A stretch of 64,000 bases of DNA from Streptomonospora sp. PA3 (GCF_009728995.1 NZ_VTZW01000023.1:124711-188710), one strand, 5' to 3'; shown: positions 24,796-34,220, counted from the first letter of the stretch. Numbers and translations: made by a program. The notes: generated by a model from the sequence alone, not told the origin.

Positions 24796-25668
24796 TTACA
24801 GCCTCCGACCTCTGCCGGGACCCGCGCGGAGCCCGGCGACGGCGTCGAGGGCGGCGCGCGCGGCGGCGGTGTCGTGCACGCGGAAGACCCGCGCGCCCTG
24901 CCACGCCGAGACGGCCAGCGCCGCCAGCGTGCCCGGTCCGCGCTCCTCGACGGGCACGTCCAGGGTCTCTCCGATGAAGTCCTTGTTGGACACCGCCACC
25001 AGCACCGGCCACCCCGCGGCGACCAGCTCGCCCAGGCGGCGGGTCAGCTCCAGCGAGTGGTAGGTGTTCTTGCCGAAGTCGTGGGTGGGGTCGACGAGCA
25101 CGCGGTCGGGGCGCACGCCCAGCTCGACCGCGCGGCGGGCCAGTCGGGTCACCGTGGCCGCGACGTCGGCGACCACGTCGCCGTAGTGGACCCGGTGCGG
25201 GTCCGTGCGCGGCGCCAGCCCGCCGGTGTGGCTGCACACCAGCCCGGCGCCGGTCTCGGCGGCCACCCGGGCAAGGCCGGGGTCGGCGCCGGCCCAGGTG
25301 TCGTTGATCACGTCGGCACCGGCCTCGACGCAGACGCGACCCACCTCCGAGCGCCAGGTGTCCACCGAGATCACGAGCCCGGGATGACGCGACCGCAGCT
25401 TGGCGACGAACCCGGCGGTGCGGTCGATCTCCTCGGCGACGGTGACGTCGGGGCCGTGGCCGGCCTTGACCCCGCCGACGTCGACGATGTCGGCGCCGTG
25501 GGCGACGGCGGCGTCGGCGGCCTCCAGCGCGGCGCCGAAGGCGTAGGTGGCGCCGCGGTCGTAGAAGGAGTCGGGCGTGCGGTTGACCACCGCCATCACC
25601 GCGTGGCTGCCGGGACCGAACTCCCGGCCGCGCAGCCGCAGCGTGCCCCCCGGTGCCTCGTCGCCCAT
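24796..25668 (-). CDS. Dihydropteroate-synthase family protein, FolP2-like
   Basis: A 290-residue TIM barrel. It keeps the pterin-binding segments (ADIVDVGGVKAGHG, SVDTWRSEVGRVCVEAGADVINDTW, DPTHDFGKNTYHSL) but the first loop is AVVNRTPDSFYDRG rather than the usual NVTPDSFSDGG. This is the mycobacterial FolP2 pattern, a paralogue reported not to replace folP1. It therefore may not make dihydropteroate. No folate genes are nearby. ATG at 25668. Confidence 0.85.
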   Translation of the reverse strand: MGDEAPGGTLRLRGREFGPGSHAVMAVVNRTPDSFYDRGATYAFGAALEAADAAVAHGADIVDVGGVKAGHGPDVTVAEEIDRTAGFVAKLRSRHPGLVISVDTWRSEVGRVCVEAGADVINDTWAGADPGLARVAAETGAGLVCSHTGGLAPRTDPHRVHYGDVVADVAATVTRLARRAVELGVRPDRVLVDPTHDFGKNTYHSLELTRRLGELVAAGWPVLVAVSNKDFIGETLDVPVEERGPGTLAALAVSAWQGARVFRVHDTAAARAALDAVAGLRAGPGRGRRL

Positions 25669-25741
25669 CGCCCCCGCTTTTCGTACCCGTGTGCCGCCGT
25701 CCCCGCCGAGCAGCGCGTGCGCGGCGGGGACGGCGGACCGC

Positions 25742-26641
25742 TCAGGCGGCGGGCACGGAGTCGCCGCCGTAGCGCTCCTTGGTCACCGCCAGGTGCTCCC
25801 AGGTCTCCACGTAGGTGACCTCGGGGCAGCCGCGCACGGCCTCCAGCGCCTCCACCAGCGAGGGCCGGTCGGCCGCGCTGGCCGAGCCGATGACGTCGTA
25901 GCGCCCGAAGCCCGTGGCGAGGAAGGAGACCCCTGACAGGCTACCGAGCCGCGCGGCCACCGCGGCCGAGTCGCCGCGGCAGCGCAGCCCGAAGCCCACC
26001 TGCTCACTGGCGCCCACCGCGGCCGGTTCGGCGATCGCGGTGACGTGGATGACGCCGGCCTCGATCAGCCGCACCACCCGCGAGCGGGCCGCGGCCTGGG
26101 ACAGGCCGACCTGGCGGGCGAGCTCGGCGTAGGACGCCCGCCCGTCGCGCTGCAGGTGGCGGACCAGCCGCCAGTCCAGCGGATCGATCGAGATCTCACG
26201 CAGCTCGCGTACGCTGCTGTAGGCGTCTTTGGCGATGGCCCCGCCGCGGAAGGCCTCGGCTCCGACGACGCCGCTCAGCGAGCGCAGCGCGCCCAGCTCC
26301 TTGGCCAGCGCCTCGTCGTCGCGCACGCGTACGTGCGCAACGACCGGGAAGCGCCCGGCGGTATGGGCGGCGAAGACCACCGCCTCGCGCCCGGCCAGCT
26401 CCTCCAGCACCGGGCCGACGGGGCCCGATACGCGAAACGAGATGTGGGCGAACACCTCCATCCCCAGTACACCGGCGTGCAGCACTCCCACGATCCGGAT
26501 GGCACCTGCTCCGACCAGCTGCTTGACACGTGCCCGGACCGCTGTCCGGGAGAGTCCCACTCCGTCGGCGAGTGCCTGGTATGTCGCTCTTCCGTCCCCC
26601 TGCAGCGCCCTGATGAGCGCCGCATCGACCGCATCGAGCAC
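25742..26641 (-). CDS. Lrp/AsnC-family regulator with two tandem modules
   Basis: About 299 residues with two AsnC units: helix-turn-helix 1 (LDAVDAALIRALQGDGRATYQALADGVGLSRTAVRARVKQLVGAGAIRI), sensor 1 (RAM-like), then helix-turn-helix 2 (LDWRLVRHLQRDGRASYAELARQVGLSQAAARSRVVRLIEAGVIHV) and a second RAM domain ending YVETWEHLAVTKERY. The duplicated form is common in actinomycetes and likely senses an amino acid. GTG at 26641 follows AAAGG by nine bases; an ATG at 26713 would add 24 residues with no ribosome site. Confidence 0.85.
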   Translation of the reverse strand: MLDAVDAALIRALQGDGRATYQALADGVGLSRTAVRARVKQLVGAGAIRIVGVLHAGVLGMEVFAHISFRVSGPVGPVLEELAGREAVVFAAHTAGRFPVVAHVRVRDDEALAKELGALRSLSGVVGAEAFRGGAIAKDAYSSVRELREISIDPLDWRLVRHLQRDGRASYAELARQVGLSQAAARSRVVRLIEAGVIHVTAIAEPAAVGASEQVGFGLRCRGDSAAVAARLGSLSGVSFLATGFGRYDVIGSASAADRPSLVEALEAVRGCPEVTYVETWEHLAVTKERYGGDSVPAA

Positions 26642-26713
26642 GATTGCATGCCTTTCCCTCACATGACGGCGCCCATTCCCCCCGGGCGCCGCCCCCTCCT
26701 GCGGCCAGATCAT

Positions 26714-26997
26714 GGCAGTTGTTGCGACGGTTAACTACTGATCACGAAAGAAACAAGGACGACTTTGGCCCTCCATCGCCGGAGATACGGACATCCAGGC
26801 GGGTATACCGACATCCCAGGCACGTAACAAACATGCCGACGACGGGGCGGCGTGTGCGAACAACTCCGGCAAAGCGAGACACTGTTCTGCGGCATGTTCG
26901 TCGCCGTGAGCGGTAGGGACGGGTGCGACGTCCGACCGCCCGACGACTCCGGCCGTCGGACGGCGACCAGGGACGGGCGGCTTAGTAAGGGGTATCC
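26714..26997. promoter_or_regulatory. Divergent intergenic region between AsnC and LCP genes
   Basis: 284 bp with lower GC than the surroundings, especially 26740-26900. It must contain both promoters. GTTAACTAC at about 26730 and AAGGGG just before the LCP start are the only signals I recognise; no operator palindrome stands out. Confidence 0.45.
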
Positions 26998-28548
26998 ATG
27001 GCACAAGGACGGGATCGACAGGAGCCGGAGCCCGCGGCCGCCTCCCGTCCCGCGACCACCGCGCGGGCGCTGCTGTGGACGGCCGGATCGCTGCCCGTTC
27101 CGGGCCTGGCCCACCTGCGCATGCGCCGCCGCACGGCCGGATGGGTGATCCTGGGCTGCTACCTGGTCCTCCTTGTCGCCGCCGGGGTGGGCATCGCCCT
27201 GCTCAACGGCGACGTCCTCAGCGGCGCGCAGCTGGCCGTCCAGGGGCGCTGGCTGCTCACCGCCTCCGCGGTGACCTTCGCGGTCGCGGTGCTGTGGATG
27301 ACGGTGATCGTGCACTCGTGGGTGATCGTGCGCCCGCCGGGCTCGCGCGCGCTCACCCGCTTCACCGGCGGCGCCGTCGTCCTGGCCCTGTGCCTGGCGG
27401 TGGCCGCGCCGGCGGCCGCGGTGCTGCGCACGGCCTACACCGCCTACGACACCCTCAACTCCGTCTTCGGGCCCCCGCACGCGGGGGCGCCCCCGCACGA
27501 CGAGGCCAACCCGTGGGCGGGGCGCGACCGCGTCAACGTGCTGCTGCTGGGCGGCGACGCCGGCAGCAACCGCTACGGGCTGCGGACCGACTCGATGATC
27601 GTGGCCAGCATCGACGTCGACCACGGCGACGTCGTGCTGATCGGTCTGCCGCGCAACCTGGAGAACGTCCAGTTCCCCGACGGCACGGCCCTCGCGGAGC
27701 GCTACCCGCCGCCCTACGGCTTCGACGACCTGCTCAACGAGGTCTACCAGACCGTCGCGGACAGCCCGAAGAAGCTGGCCGTCGACCCCTCGGCCAAGGA
27801 CCCGGCCGCCGACACCCTCAAGCGCGTCATCAGCCACCTGCTCGATCTGCAGCTGGACTACTACGCGCTGGTGGACATGCAGGGCTTCGCCTCGCTCATC
27901 GACGCCATCGGCGGCATCGACGTGCACATCGAGGAGCCCATCCCCTACGGCCAGGAGGGCAAGGTGCTGGAGGCCGGCCATCAGCACCTCGACGGCTACG
28001 AGGCGCTGTGGTACGGCCGCAGCCGCACCAACAGCAACGACTACGCCCGCATGGGCCGCCAGGGCTGCCTGCTGATGTACGTCGCCGAGCAGACCGAGCC
28101 GACCACGGTGCTGACCAGCTTCCAGGAATTGGCGGGGGCGACCAAGAAGACGCTGCGCACCGACATCCCCCAGGCCAAGGTGCCGGCGTTCATCGACCTG
28201 GCCGACCGGGTGACCGACAAGGGGCGGATGTCGACGCTCCAGCTCTCCCCGCCGCAGGTCAACACCGCCCACCCGGACTGGAAGAACATCCGCGAGCTCA
28301 TCGCCGACGCGATCGGCGAGCAGGAGGACCTGCAGTCGGCCCAGCAGCAGGACGAGGGCGACGACGAGGTGGCCGCCTCGCCCAGCGGCGGCGAATCGGA
28401 CTCCTCCGGCGGAGGCGGCGACGGTGGCGGTGGCGGCGAGGACCAGACCGCCTGGCAGGAGTACACCGGCCTGGACGAGCCCTCCCCCGACGCCCCCGGC
28501 CGCCAGGTCGGCGAGGACGCCACGTCGCTGGACGCCCTCTGCCCCTGA
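26998..28548 (+). CDS. LytR-CpsA-Psr (LCP) family cell-wall glycopolymer transferase
   Basis: A 516-residue envelope enzyme that attaches teichoic acid or other polymers to peptidoglycan. The N-terminal 46 residues are cytosolic, followed by three spans (about 48-68, 85-106, 122-143). The extracellular LCP domain at about 178-400 has VNVLLLGGDAG, RTDSMIVASIDV, LIGLPRNLE and LDYYALVDMQGFASLIDAIGG plus YGRSRTNSNDYARMGRQ, which binds the polyprenyl phosphate. The tail (450-500) is Gly/Ser/acidic low complexity. ATG at 26998 has AAGGGG six bases upstream. Repeat R1 follows immediately. Confidence 0.93.
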   Translation: MAQGRDRQEPEPAAASRPATTARALLWTAGSLPVPGLAHLRMRRRTAGWVILGCYLVLLVAAGVGIALLNGDVLSGAQLAVQGRWLLTASAVTFAVAVLWMTVIVHSWVIVRPPGSRALTRFTGGAVVLALCLAVAAPAAAVLRTAYTAYDTLNSVFGPPHAGAPPHDEANPWAGRDRVNVLLLGGDAGSNRYGLRTDSMIVASIDVDHGDVVLIGLPRNLENVQFPDGTALAERYPPPYGFDDLLNEVYQTVADSPKKLAVDPSAKDPAADTLKRVISHLLDLQLDYYALVDMQGFASLIDAIGGIDVHIEEPIPYGQEGKVLEAGHQHLDGYEALWYGRSRTNSNDYARMGRQGCLLMYVAEQTEPTTVLTSFQELAGATKKTLRTDIPQAKVPAFIDLADRVTDKGRMSTLQLSPPQVNTAHPDWKNIRELIADAIGEQEDLQSAQQQDEGDDEVAASPSGGESDSSGGGGDGGGGGEDQTAWQEYTGLDEPSPDAPGRQVGEDATSLDALCP

Positions 28549-28563
28549 GGCGGAGAGCGGCCG

Positions 28564-29417
28564 GCCGCGGCTACGTCCTGTTTGAGAGCGGGGGGCGCCG
28601 CTTTGCAGGAACCCACCGGGCACCACCTGGGGCGGTGACCATCGGGGTTGCGGCAATGGGCGCGCCTCGCGTAGCGCGGTCGCAGCTTGCCGCCGAGCGC
28701 ACGCGGTACCTGCCAGGTGGACCCGCACCACCGGTGGCGGGCTTCCAGCGCAAAGGTGCGCCGTGCGCTCGGCGGCAAGCTGGCACGCAGCGCTACGCGC
28801 GATCCAGCCCCATTGCCGCAGCCTCTGTGGTGCCCGACTTGGATGGTCCCCGGAGGGTTCCTGCTGTCGCCAGGGCCGAGGAGCCCACCGGGTACCACCT
28901 GGGGCGGCCACCCCCGGGTTGCGGCAATGGGCGCGCCTCGCGTAGCGCGGTCGCAGCTTGCCGCCGAGCGCACGCGGTTCTTCCCAGGCGGAGCCGCACC
29001 ACCGGTGGCGGGCTTCCGGCGCGAAGGTGCGCCGTGCGCTCGGCGGCAAGCTGGCACGCAGCGCTACGCGCGATCCAGCCCCATTGCCGCAGCCGCTGTG
29101 GTGCCCGACTTGGATGGTCCCCGGAGGGTTCCTGCTGTCGCCAGGGCAGAGGAGCCCGCCGGATACCACCTGGGGCGGCCACCCCCGGGTTGCGGCAATG
29201 GGCGCGCCTCGCGTAGCGCGGCCCGCCCGTCAGCCCGCCGCCACCCCAGCGGGGACGCTTCGCGTCACGTGCTTGCCTGCCGCCGAGCGCACGCGGTACC
29301 TGCCAGGTGGATCCGCACCACCGGTGGCCGGGTTTCAGCGCATGATGTGCACCGCCGCTCGGCGGCAAGCCGGTTCTGAACAAGTACGTGGCGCGAAGCG
29401 CAGGACGTAGCCGCGGC
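28564..29417. repeat. R1 palindromic repeat, copy B: three tandem units in an 854-bp element
   Basis: GCCGCGGCTACGTCCTG at 28564-28580 is exactly complementary to 29401-29417, giving 17-bp terminal inverted repeats. Inside are three units, starting near 28606, 28879 and 29150 (period 271-272 bp). Each has the inverted arms GCTTGCCGCCGAGCGCAC/GTGCGCTCGGCGGCAAGC around an ACCGGTGGCGGG apex, and GCGGCAATGGGC/CCCATTGCCGC outer arms (the third unit lacks its right outer arm). An R2 fragment sits in unit 3 at 29225-29264. Open frames across it are repeat-driven, not genes. Confidence 0.8.
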
Positions 29418-29977
29418 TAGGCCGAGAACCCGCCGTAGCGGCCCCGGTGGTAGACCAGCGGGCGTCCGGCGGCGGGCGAGACGCGGGTCCGGACCACCCG
29501 GCCGACCACGAGCCAGTGGTCGCCCACGGCAAGGACGTCGTGCTTGCGGCACAGCAGGTGGCCGGCCGCGCCCAGGAGCAGCGGCTGCCCGTCGGCGCCG
29601 CGCTGCCAGCGCGTGGGAGGCGCGAAGCGGTCGATGCCGCGCGCGGCGAAGCGCGCGGCGACCTCCTGCTGGTCCTCGCCGAGGATGTTCACCGCGAAGG
29701 CGGGCGCCTCGCGCAGCCGCGGCCAGGTCGAGGAGCGGTCGCCGATGTAGAAGGACACCAGCGGCGGGTCGAGGCTGACGCTGGTGAAGGAGGTGGCGGT
29801 CACCCCGGCCGGCCCGTCGGGCGTTGCGGCCGTCACCACTACCACGCCCGCCGCGTGCTCGGCCATGACGCGGCGGAAGCCGTCGGCGGCGAGGTCCGCC
29901 CCGTGCGCCGACCGATCCGCCTGCCCGCCGTCCGCGTCGAATGCCGCCTCCGCCGAACTGCGCACGCACGCCTCCAT
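29417..29977 (-). CDS. Flavin reductase family protein (FMN-binding)
   Basis: A 186-residue protein with the flavin-reductase-like split barrel: FRRVMAEHAAGVVVVTAATPDG, AGVTATSFTSVSLDPPLVSFYIG (residues about 34-80) and HWLVVGRVVRTRVSPAAGRPLVYHRGRYG. It reduces free flavin with NAD(P)H for a two-component mono-oxygenase, or binds FMN as a small oxidoreductase. No mono-oxygenase partner is adjacent. Its stop codon (29417-29419) coincides with the outer end of repeat copy B, so the repeat abuts or has replaced its original 3' flank. ATG at 29977. Confidence 0.85.
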   Translation of the reverse strand: MEACVRSSAEAAFDADGGQADRSAHGADLAADGFRRVMAEHAAGVVVVTAATPDGPAGVTATSFTSVSLDPPLVSFYIGDRSSTWPRLREAPAFAVNILGEDQQEVAARFAARGIDRFAPPTRWQRGADGQPLLLGAAGHLLCRKHDVLAVGDHWLVVGRVVRTRVSPAAGRPLVYHRGRYGGFSA

Positions 29978-30056
29978 CCTGTGTGGCGGGCCTCTCGGCC
30001 CGCCGCCGCACGGTGTCCTCCGTCCCGTCAGCCTTGGGCGGAGATGCGCTATTCCC

Positions 30057-30182
30057 GCCCGTCACCCGCCACCGCCCCAACGGAGACGCTACGCGCCGCC
30101 CGCCTTCGCCCGTCACCCGCCACCGCCCCAACGGAGACGCTACGCGCCGCCCGCCTTCGCCCGTCACCCGCCACCGCCCCAA
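30057..30182. repeat. R2 repeat, 2.5 tandem units, period 51 bp
   Basis: Units 30057-30107 and 30108-30158 are identical, with a partial third unit from 30159. Each starts GCCCGTCACCCGCCACCGCC, then an AACGGAGACGCTACGCGCC segment. They are reverse complements of the units in R1 copy A. They lie between divergent genes (flavin reductase and the 248-aa secreted gene). Confidence 0.8.
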
Positions 30183-30377
30183 TGTGCGCAGGTTCGCACA
30201 TCCGCCCGAGTCCGCCGCGGGGCACCGCGGTCGATGCCTGCGGCGACGCCGGGTGACCGTTCGCTCTCAGCGAAACACGCGGCGTCCAGGCCACGGCGGC
30301 GGACACGGAGCCGCCGGTGACTCGCCGCGATCGACTGAAGCCGGGCTTTCACCTCCGCGCAGGCTAAAGTCGGGCAT

Positions 30378-31124
30378 ATGCGCACACCCACGACCCGGGG
30401 CCGCCGTGCCCTGGTGATTCTGGCGGTCCTGGTCCTGTGCGGCAGCGGACTCGCGGCCGCCGGCCCGTGGCTGCTGGCCCGGGCCGGGATCGACCGCACC
30501 GCCCTGCCCTGGGCCGACCCCTGCTCCGTGCGCACCGCCGAGGGGACGGTCCTGCTGACGGTCGAGGAGGCGCGCCTGGCCACGACCGCGGCGGCGCTGC
30601 GCGCCCGCGGAGCCGAGGCCCCCGACACCTCCGGCATCGATCCCGCGGTGCTCGACCGGCTGCTGCACGGCCCGCCGGACGAGCCCGGGCCCAGCCTGAC
30701 CTGCCGTGCCACCGATCCCGACGCCCTGGCCGAACAGGACCTCACCGAGACCGGGCTGACGCCGCGCGCCCAGGCCGTGCTCGACTCCGTGAACGAGGTC
30801 TTCGGCCCCGTGAGCGTCGGCGGTTACGAACCCGGCGGCATCTCGACCGGCCACGGCGAGGACTCCGCCCACTACGACGGGCGGGCCATCGACTTCTTCT
30901 ACCGGCCGATCAGCGAGGAGAACCGGCGCGAGGGCTGGCTTTTGGCGCACTGGCTGGTCGCCCACGCCGAGAAACTGCACGTGGCCAACGTGATCTTCGA
31001 CGACGAGATCTGGAACGCCCGCGGCTCGCGCGGCGGCTGGTGGCCCTATGTCGCCGACGACCCCGACAACGCGATCATGCGCCACCTCGACCACGTGCAC
31101 GTCGACGTGCAGGAAGGCGGCTGA
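30378..31124 (+). CDS. Secreted M15-like (ARB-07466-like C-terminal) peptidase-fold protein
   Basis: A 248-residue exported protein: a basic N-terminus, hydrophobic signal (ALVILAVLVLCGSGLAAAGPWLL, 12-34), then two Cys that could pair (PCSVRT and LTCRAT). The C-terminal domain (residues 130-245) has GHGEDSAHYDGRAIDFFYRP and LDHVHVDV, an H/D/H arrangement like the metal site of M15-type DD-peptidases. A role in peptidoglycan cleavage is likely but unproven. ATG at 30378; not co-transcribed with the TldD gene (82-bp gap, though readthrough is possible). Confidence 0.7.
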   Translation: MRTPTTRGRRALVILAVLVLCGSGLAAAGPWLLARAGIDRTALPWADPCSVRTAEGTVLLTVEEARLATTAAALRARGAEAPDTSGIDPAVLDRLLHGPPDEPGPSLTCRATDPDALAEQDLTETGLTPRAQAVLDSVNEVFGPVSVGGYEPGGISTGHGEDSAHYDGRAIDFFYRPISEENRREGWLLAHWLVAHAEKLHVANVIFDDEIWNARGSRGGWWPYVADDPDNAIMRHLDHVHVDVQEGG

Positions 31125-31206
31125 GGCCGCCCCCCGCCCCGGCGGTTTCCCCCGAGAGCGGAACATCCTGGCATGGGACGGCTCCGGCTCGCTAGGTTGG
31201 GGAACC

Positions 31207-32694
31207 GTGCCTGACATCGATCCTGACTTCCTCGCCCTGCCGATGCGGCGGCTCGCCGACGCGGCGCTGCAGAAGGCCCGCGATCTGGGCGCCGACCACG
31301 CCGACTTCCGACTGGAGCGCATCCGGGGCCGCTACCTCTCGCTCTCCGACGCCGAACTCGATTCCGAGTCCGACAGCGACACCCTCGGCTTCGCCGTGCG
31401 GGTCGTCCACAACGGAGTGTGGGGGTTCGCCGCCGCCACCGACCTCACCCCCGACTCCGCCGCCTCCGTCGCCGAGCGCGCCGTGCGGGTGGCCGAGGTC
31501 TCGGCCGCGGCCGCCACCGAGCGCATCGAGCTCGCCCCCGAACCCGCGCACCCCGACGCCACGTGGGTCTCCTCCTACGAGGTCGACCCCTTCGAGGTCG
31601 GCCAGCGCGAGCAGACCGCCATGCTCGCCGGGTGGAGCCGCCGCCTGCTCAAGGACAACCGGGTCGACCACGTCGACGCCTCGATGGTGGCGGTCAAGGA
31701 GCAGAAGTTCTACGCCGACACCGCGGGCACGACCACGACCCAGCAGCGGGTGCGCATCGCCCCGGTGGCAGAGGTCTTCGCCACCCGCGACGGCCTGCTC
31801 GACAGCATGCGCACCATCGCGCCGCCGGCCGGGCGCGGCTGGGAGTACATGTCCCAGGTCGAACCCCAGCTCGACAGCCTGCCCGAGCTGCTCGCCGAGA
31901 AACTGGCCGCTCCCAGCGTGCAGCCCGGCGCCTACGACCTGGTCGTGCACCCCTCCAACCTGTGGCTGACCATCCACGAGTCCATCGGCCACGCCACCGA
32001 GCTGGACCGGGCGCTGGGCTATGAGGCCGCCTACGCCGGCACCTCGTTCGCCACCCCCGACCATCTGGGCGGCCTGCGCTACGGCTCGGAGATCATGAAC
32101 GTCACCGGCGACCGCACGGTCGAGCACGGCCTGGCCACCATCGGCTACGACGACGAGGGCGTGGCCACCACGTCCTTCGACCTCGTCCGCGACGGCGTCC
32201 TGGTGGGCTACCAGCGCGACCGCCGCATCTCGCACCTGCAGGGCTACGACTCCTCCAACGGCTGCGCCCACGCCGACTCCCCCGCGACCATGCCCATCCA
32301 GCGCATGGCCAACGTCTCGCTGGCCGCCGACCCCGACGGCCCCTCCACCGACGGGCTGATCGAGGGCGTCGAGCGCGGCATCTACATCGTCGGGGACAAG
32401 AGCTGGTCGATCGACATGCAGCGCTACAACTTCCAGTTCACCGGACAGCGGTTCTACCGCATCGAGAACGGCCGGATCGCCGGGATGCTGCGCGATGTCG
32501 CCTACCAGGCCACCACGACCGACTTCTGGGGGTCGATGCGCGCCCTGGGCGGACCGCAGACCTACGAGCTGGGCGGTTCGTTCATGTGCGGCAAGGGACA
32601 GCCCGGGCAGGTGGCCGCGGTCAGCCACGGCTGCCCGTCGGCGGTCTTCTCGGGCGTGCGCGTCCTCAACACGGTGCAGGAGGCAGGCAAGTGA
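31207..32694 (+). CDS. tldD: TldD-type metalloprotease subunit
   Basis: A 495-residue subunit of the heterodimeric TldD/TldE protease. The zinc site HESIGH is at 257-262, part of HExxxH with later Cys/His-bearing segments (SNGCAHADSPATMPIQRMANVSL, GKGQPGQVAAVSHGCPSAVF). It cleaves unfolded peptides inside the cell, and in some bacteria matures RiPP precursors such as microcin B17. GTG at 31207; upstream in-frame codons overlap no ribosome site. The stop overlaps the next start by 4 bp. Confidence 0.92.
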   Translation: MPDIDPDFLALPMRRLADAALQKARDLGADHADFRLERIRGRYLSLSDAELDSESDSDTLGFAVRVVHNGVWGFAAATDLTPDSAASVAERAVRVAEVSAAAATERIELAPEPAHPDATWVSSYEVDPFEVGQREQTAMLAGWSRRLLKDNRVDHVDASMVAVKEQKFYADTAGTTTTQQRVRIAPVAEVFATRDGLLDSMRTIAPPAGRGWEYMSQVEPQLDSLPELLAEKLAAPSVQPGAYDLVVHPSNLWLTIHESIGHATELDRALGYEAAYAGTSFATPDHLGGLRYGSEIMNVTGDRTVEHGLATIGYDDEGVATTSFDLVRDGVLVGYQRDRRISHLQGYDSSNGCAHADSPATMPIQRMANVSLAADPDGPSTDGLIEGVERGIYIVGDKSWSIDMQRYNFQFTGQRFYRIENGRIAGMLRDVAYQATTTDFWGSMRALGGPQTYELGGSFMCGKGQPGQVAAVSHGCPSAVFSGVRVLNTVQEAGK

Positions 32695-34115
32695 GCGGCA
32701 TGAACCCGCAGGCGGTGGTGGAGCGGGCGCTGGAGCTGGCGCGCGCGGACGGCTGCATGGTGCTGGTCGAGGAGGCGTCGACGGCGAACCTGCGCTGGGC
32801 CGGCAACTCGCTGACGACCAACGGCGCCACGCAGGGCCGCACGGTCACGGTGATCGCGCTCGACGCCTCCGGCCGCGGCGTGTCCGTCGGCGCCCGCACC
32901 CGCTCGGGACTCGCCGATGAGGACCTGGAGGACCTGGTGCGCGCGGCCGAGGACGCCGCCGCCAACGCGCTGCCCACCGAGGACGCCACCGCGCTGCTGG
33001 AGCCCGATTCGGCCCGGACTCCCCAGGCCGCGGACTGGGACGCGCCGGTGCCCGCCACCGACATCTCGGTGTTCTCCGGGCTGGCGCCGGGGCTGGGCCG
33101 GGCCTTCGAGCGGGGCTCGGCGGCCGGGCGGCGGCTGTACGGCTACGCCGAGCACACCGTGGAGGCCGTCTTCTTCGGCAGCTCGACCGGTGTGCGGCTG
33201 CGCCACGACCAGCCGTCGGGGACGGTCGAGCTGAACGCCAAGACGGGGACGTCGTTCTCCGCCGCCGACGGGCATTCGGCCTGGGTCGGCAGCGCCACCC
33301 GCGACTTCTCCGATGTGGACGCCGGTGCGCTGGAGGAGGAGCTGGCGCGGCGGATGCGCTGGGCCCGGCGCACCGTCGACATCGAGGCGGGGCGCTATGA
33401 GACCCTGCTGCCGCCCAGCGCGGTCGCCGACCTGATGCTGTTCCTGTACTCCGCGGCCACCGCGCGAGACGCCGCCGAGGGGCGCACCGTGTTCTCGGGC
33501 GCCCAGGGCCAGGGCGCCACCCGCGTCGGCGAGCGGCTGTCGGCGATGCCGCTGACGCTGTTCAGCGACCCCGCCTACCCGGGGCTGGAGTGCGCGCCGT
33601 TCATCACGGCCGCGGGCCCGGGGCGCCGGGTGACCGCCTTCGACAACGGGCTGCCGCTGAGCCGCACCGAGTGGGTCTCCGGCGGCAAGCTCGCGGCCCT
33701 GACCCAGACCCGCCGCTCGGCGGAGCTGACCGGCCTGCCGCTGACCCCGCACATCGACAACCTGGTGCTGGAGGCCGACGGAGGCGCCGCGAGCCTGGAG
33801 GAGATGGTCGCGCAGACCGAGCGGGGGCTGCTGCTGACGTGCCTGTGGTACATGCGCGAGGTCGACCCGCAGACCCTGCTGCTGACCGGACTGACCCGCG
33901 ACGGCGTCTACCTCGTCGAGGACGGCGAGGTCACCGGTGCGGTGAACAACTTCCGGTTCAACGAGTCCCCGGTCTCCCTCCTCGACCGCGCCACCCAGGC
34001 CGGAGCCACCGTGCCCACCCTGGGCCGCGAGGTCGGCGACAGGTTCCCCCGCACGGCCATGCCGCCGCTGCGGGTGCCCGACTTCAACATGTCCACGGTC
34101 AGCCGCGCATCGTGA
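32691..34115 (+). CDS. TldE/PmbA-type partner subunit of the TldD protease
   Basis: A 474-residue homologue of TldD that lacks the HExxxH zinc motif, so it is the structural partner (TldE, PmbA). Family landmarks include NLRWAGNSLTTNGATQGR and a C-terminal LLLTGLTRDGVYLVEDGEVTGAVNNFRFNESP. The GTG at 32691 overlaps the tldD stop (GTGA), with AGGAGG-like ribosome site, so the two are made together in equal amounts. The complex is cytosolic. Confidence 0.9.
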   Translation: MSGMNPQAVVERALELARADGCMVLVEEASTANLRWAGNSLTTNGATQGRTVTVIALDASGRGVSVGARTRSGLADEDLEDLVRAAEDAAANALPTEDATALLEPDSARTPQAADWDAPVPATDISVFSGLAPGLGRAFERGSAAGRRLYGYAEHTVEAVFFGSSTGVRLRHDQPSGTVELNAKTGTSFSAADGHSAWVGSATRDFSDVDAGALEEELARRMRWARRTVDIEAGRYETLLPPSAVADLMLFLYSAATARDAAEGRTVFSGAQGQGATRVGERLSAMPLTLFSDPAYPGLECAPFITAAGPGRRVTAFDNGLPLSRTEWVSGGKLAALTQTRRSAELTGLPLTPHIDNLVLEADGGAASLEEMVAQTERGLLLTCLWYMREVDPQTLLLTGLTRDGVYLVEDGEVTGAVNNFRFNESPVSLLDRATQAGATVPTLGREVGDRFPRTAMPPLRVPDFNMSTVSRAS

Positions 34116-34220
34116 CGGGGGCGGGCGGTTCCGCCGGCGGCGGATCCGCCCGTCGCGGGCCGAAAGGCCGGCGGGGGCGCGTGCGCCTGCCCGGCCGGCC
34201 CTCCGCCTGGTCCTGCGGGC

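Noticed and set aside
28687-29379. Open frames across R1 copy B (up to 230 codons)
   Set aside because: They follow repeat units in all frames and have no family match or ribosome site.
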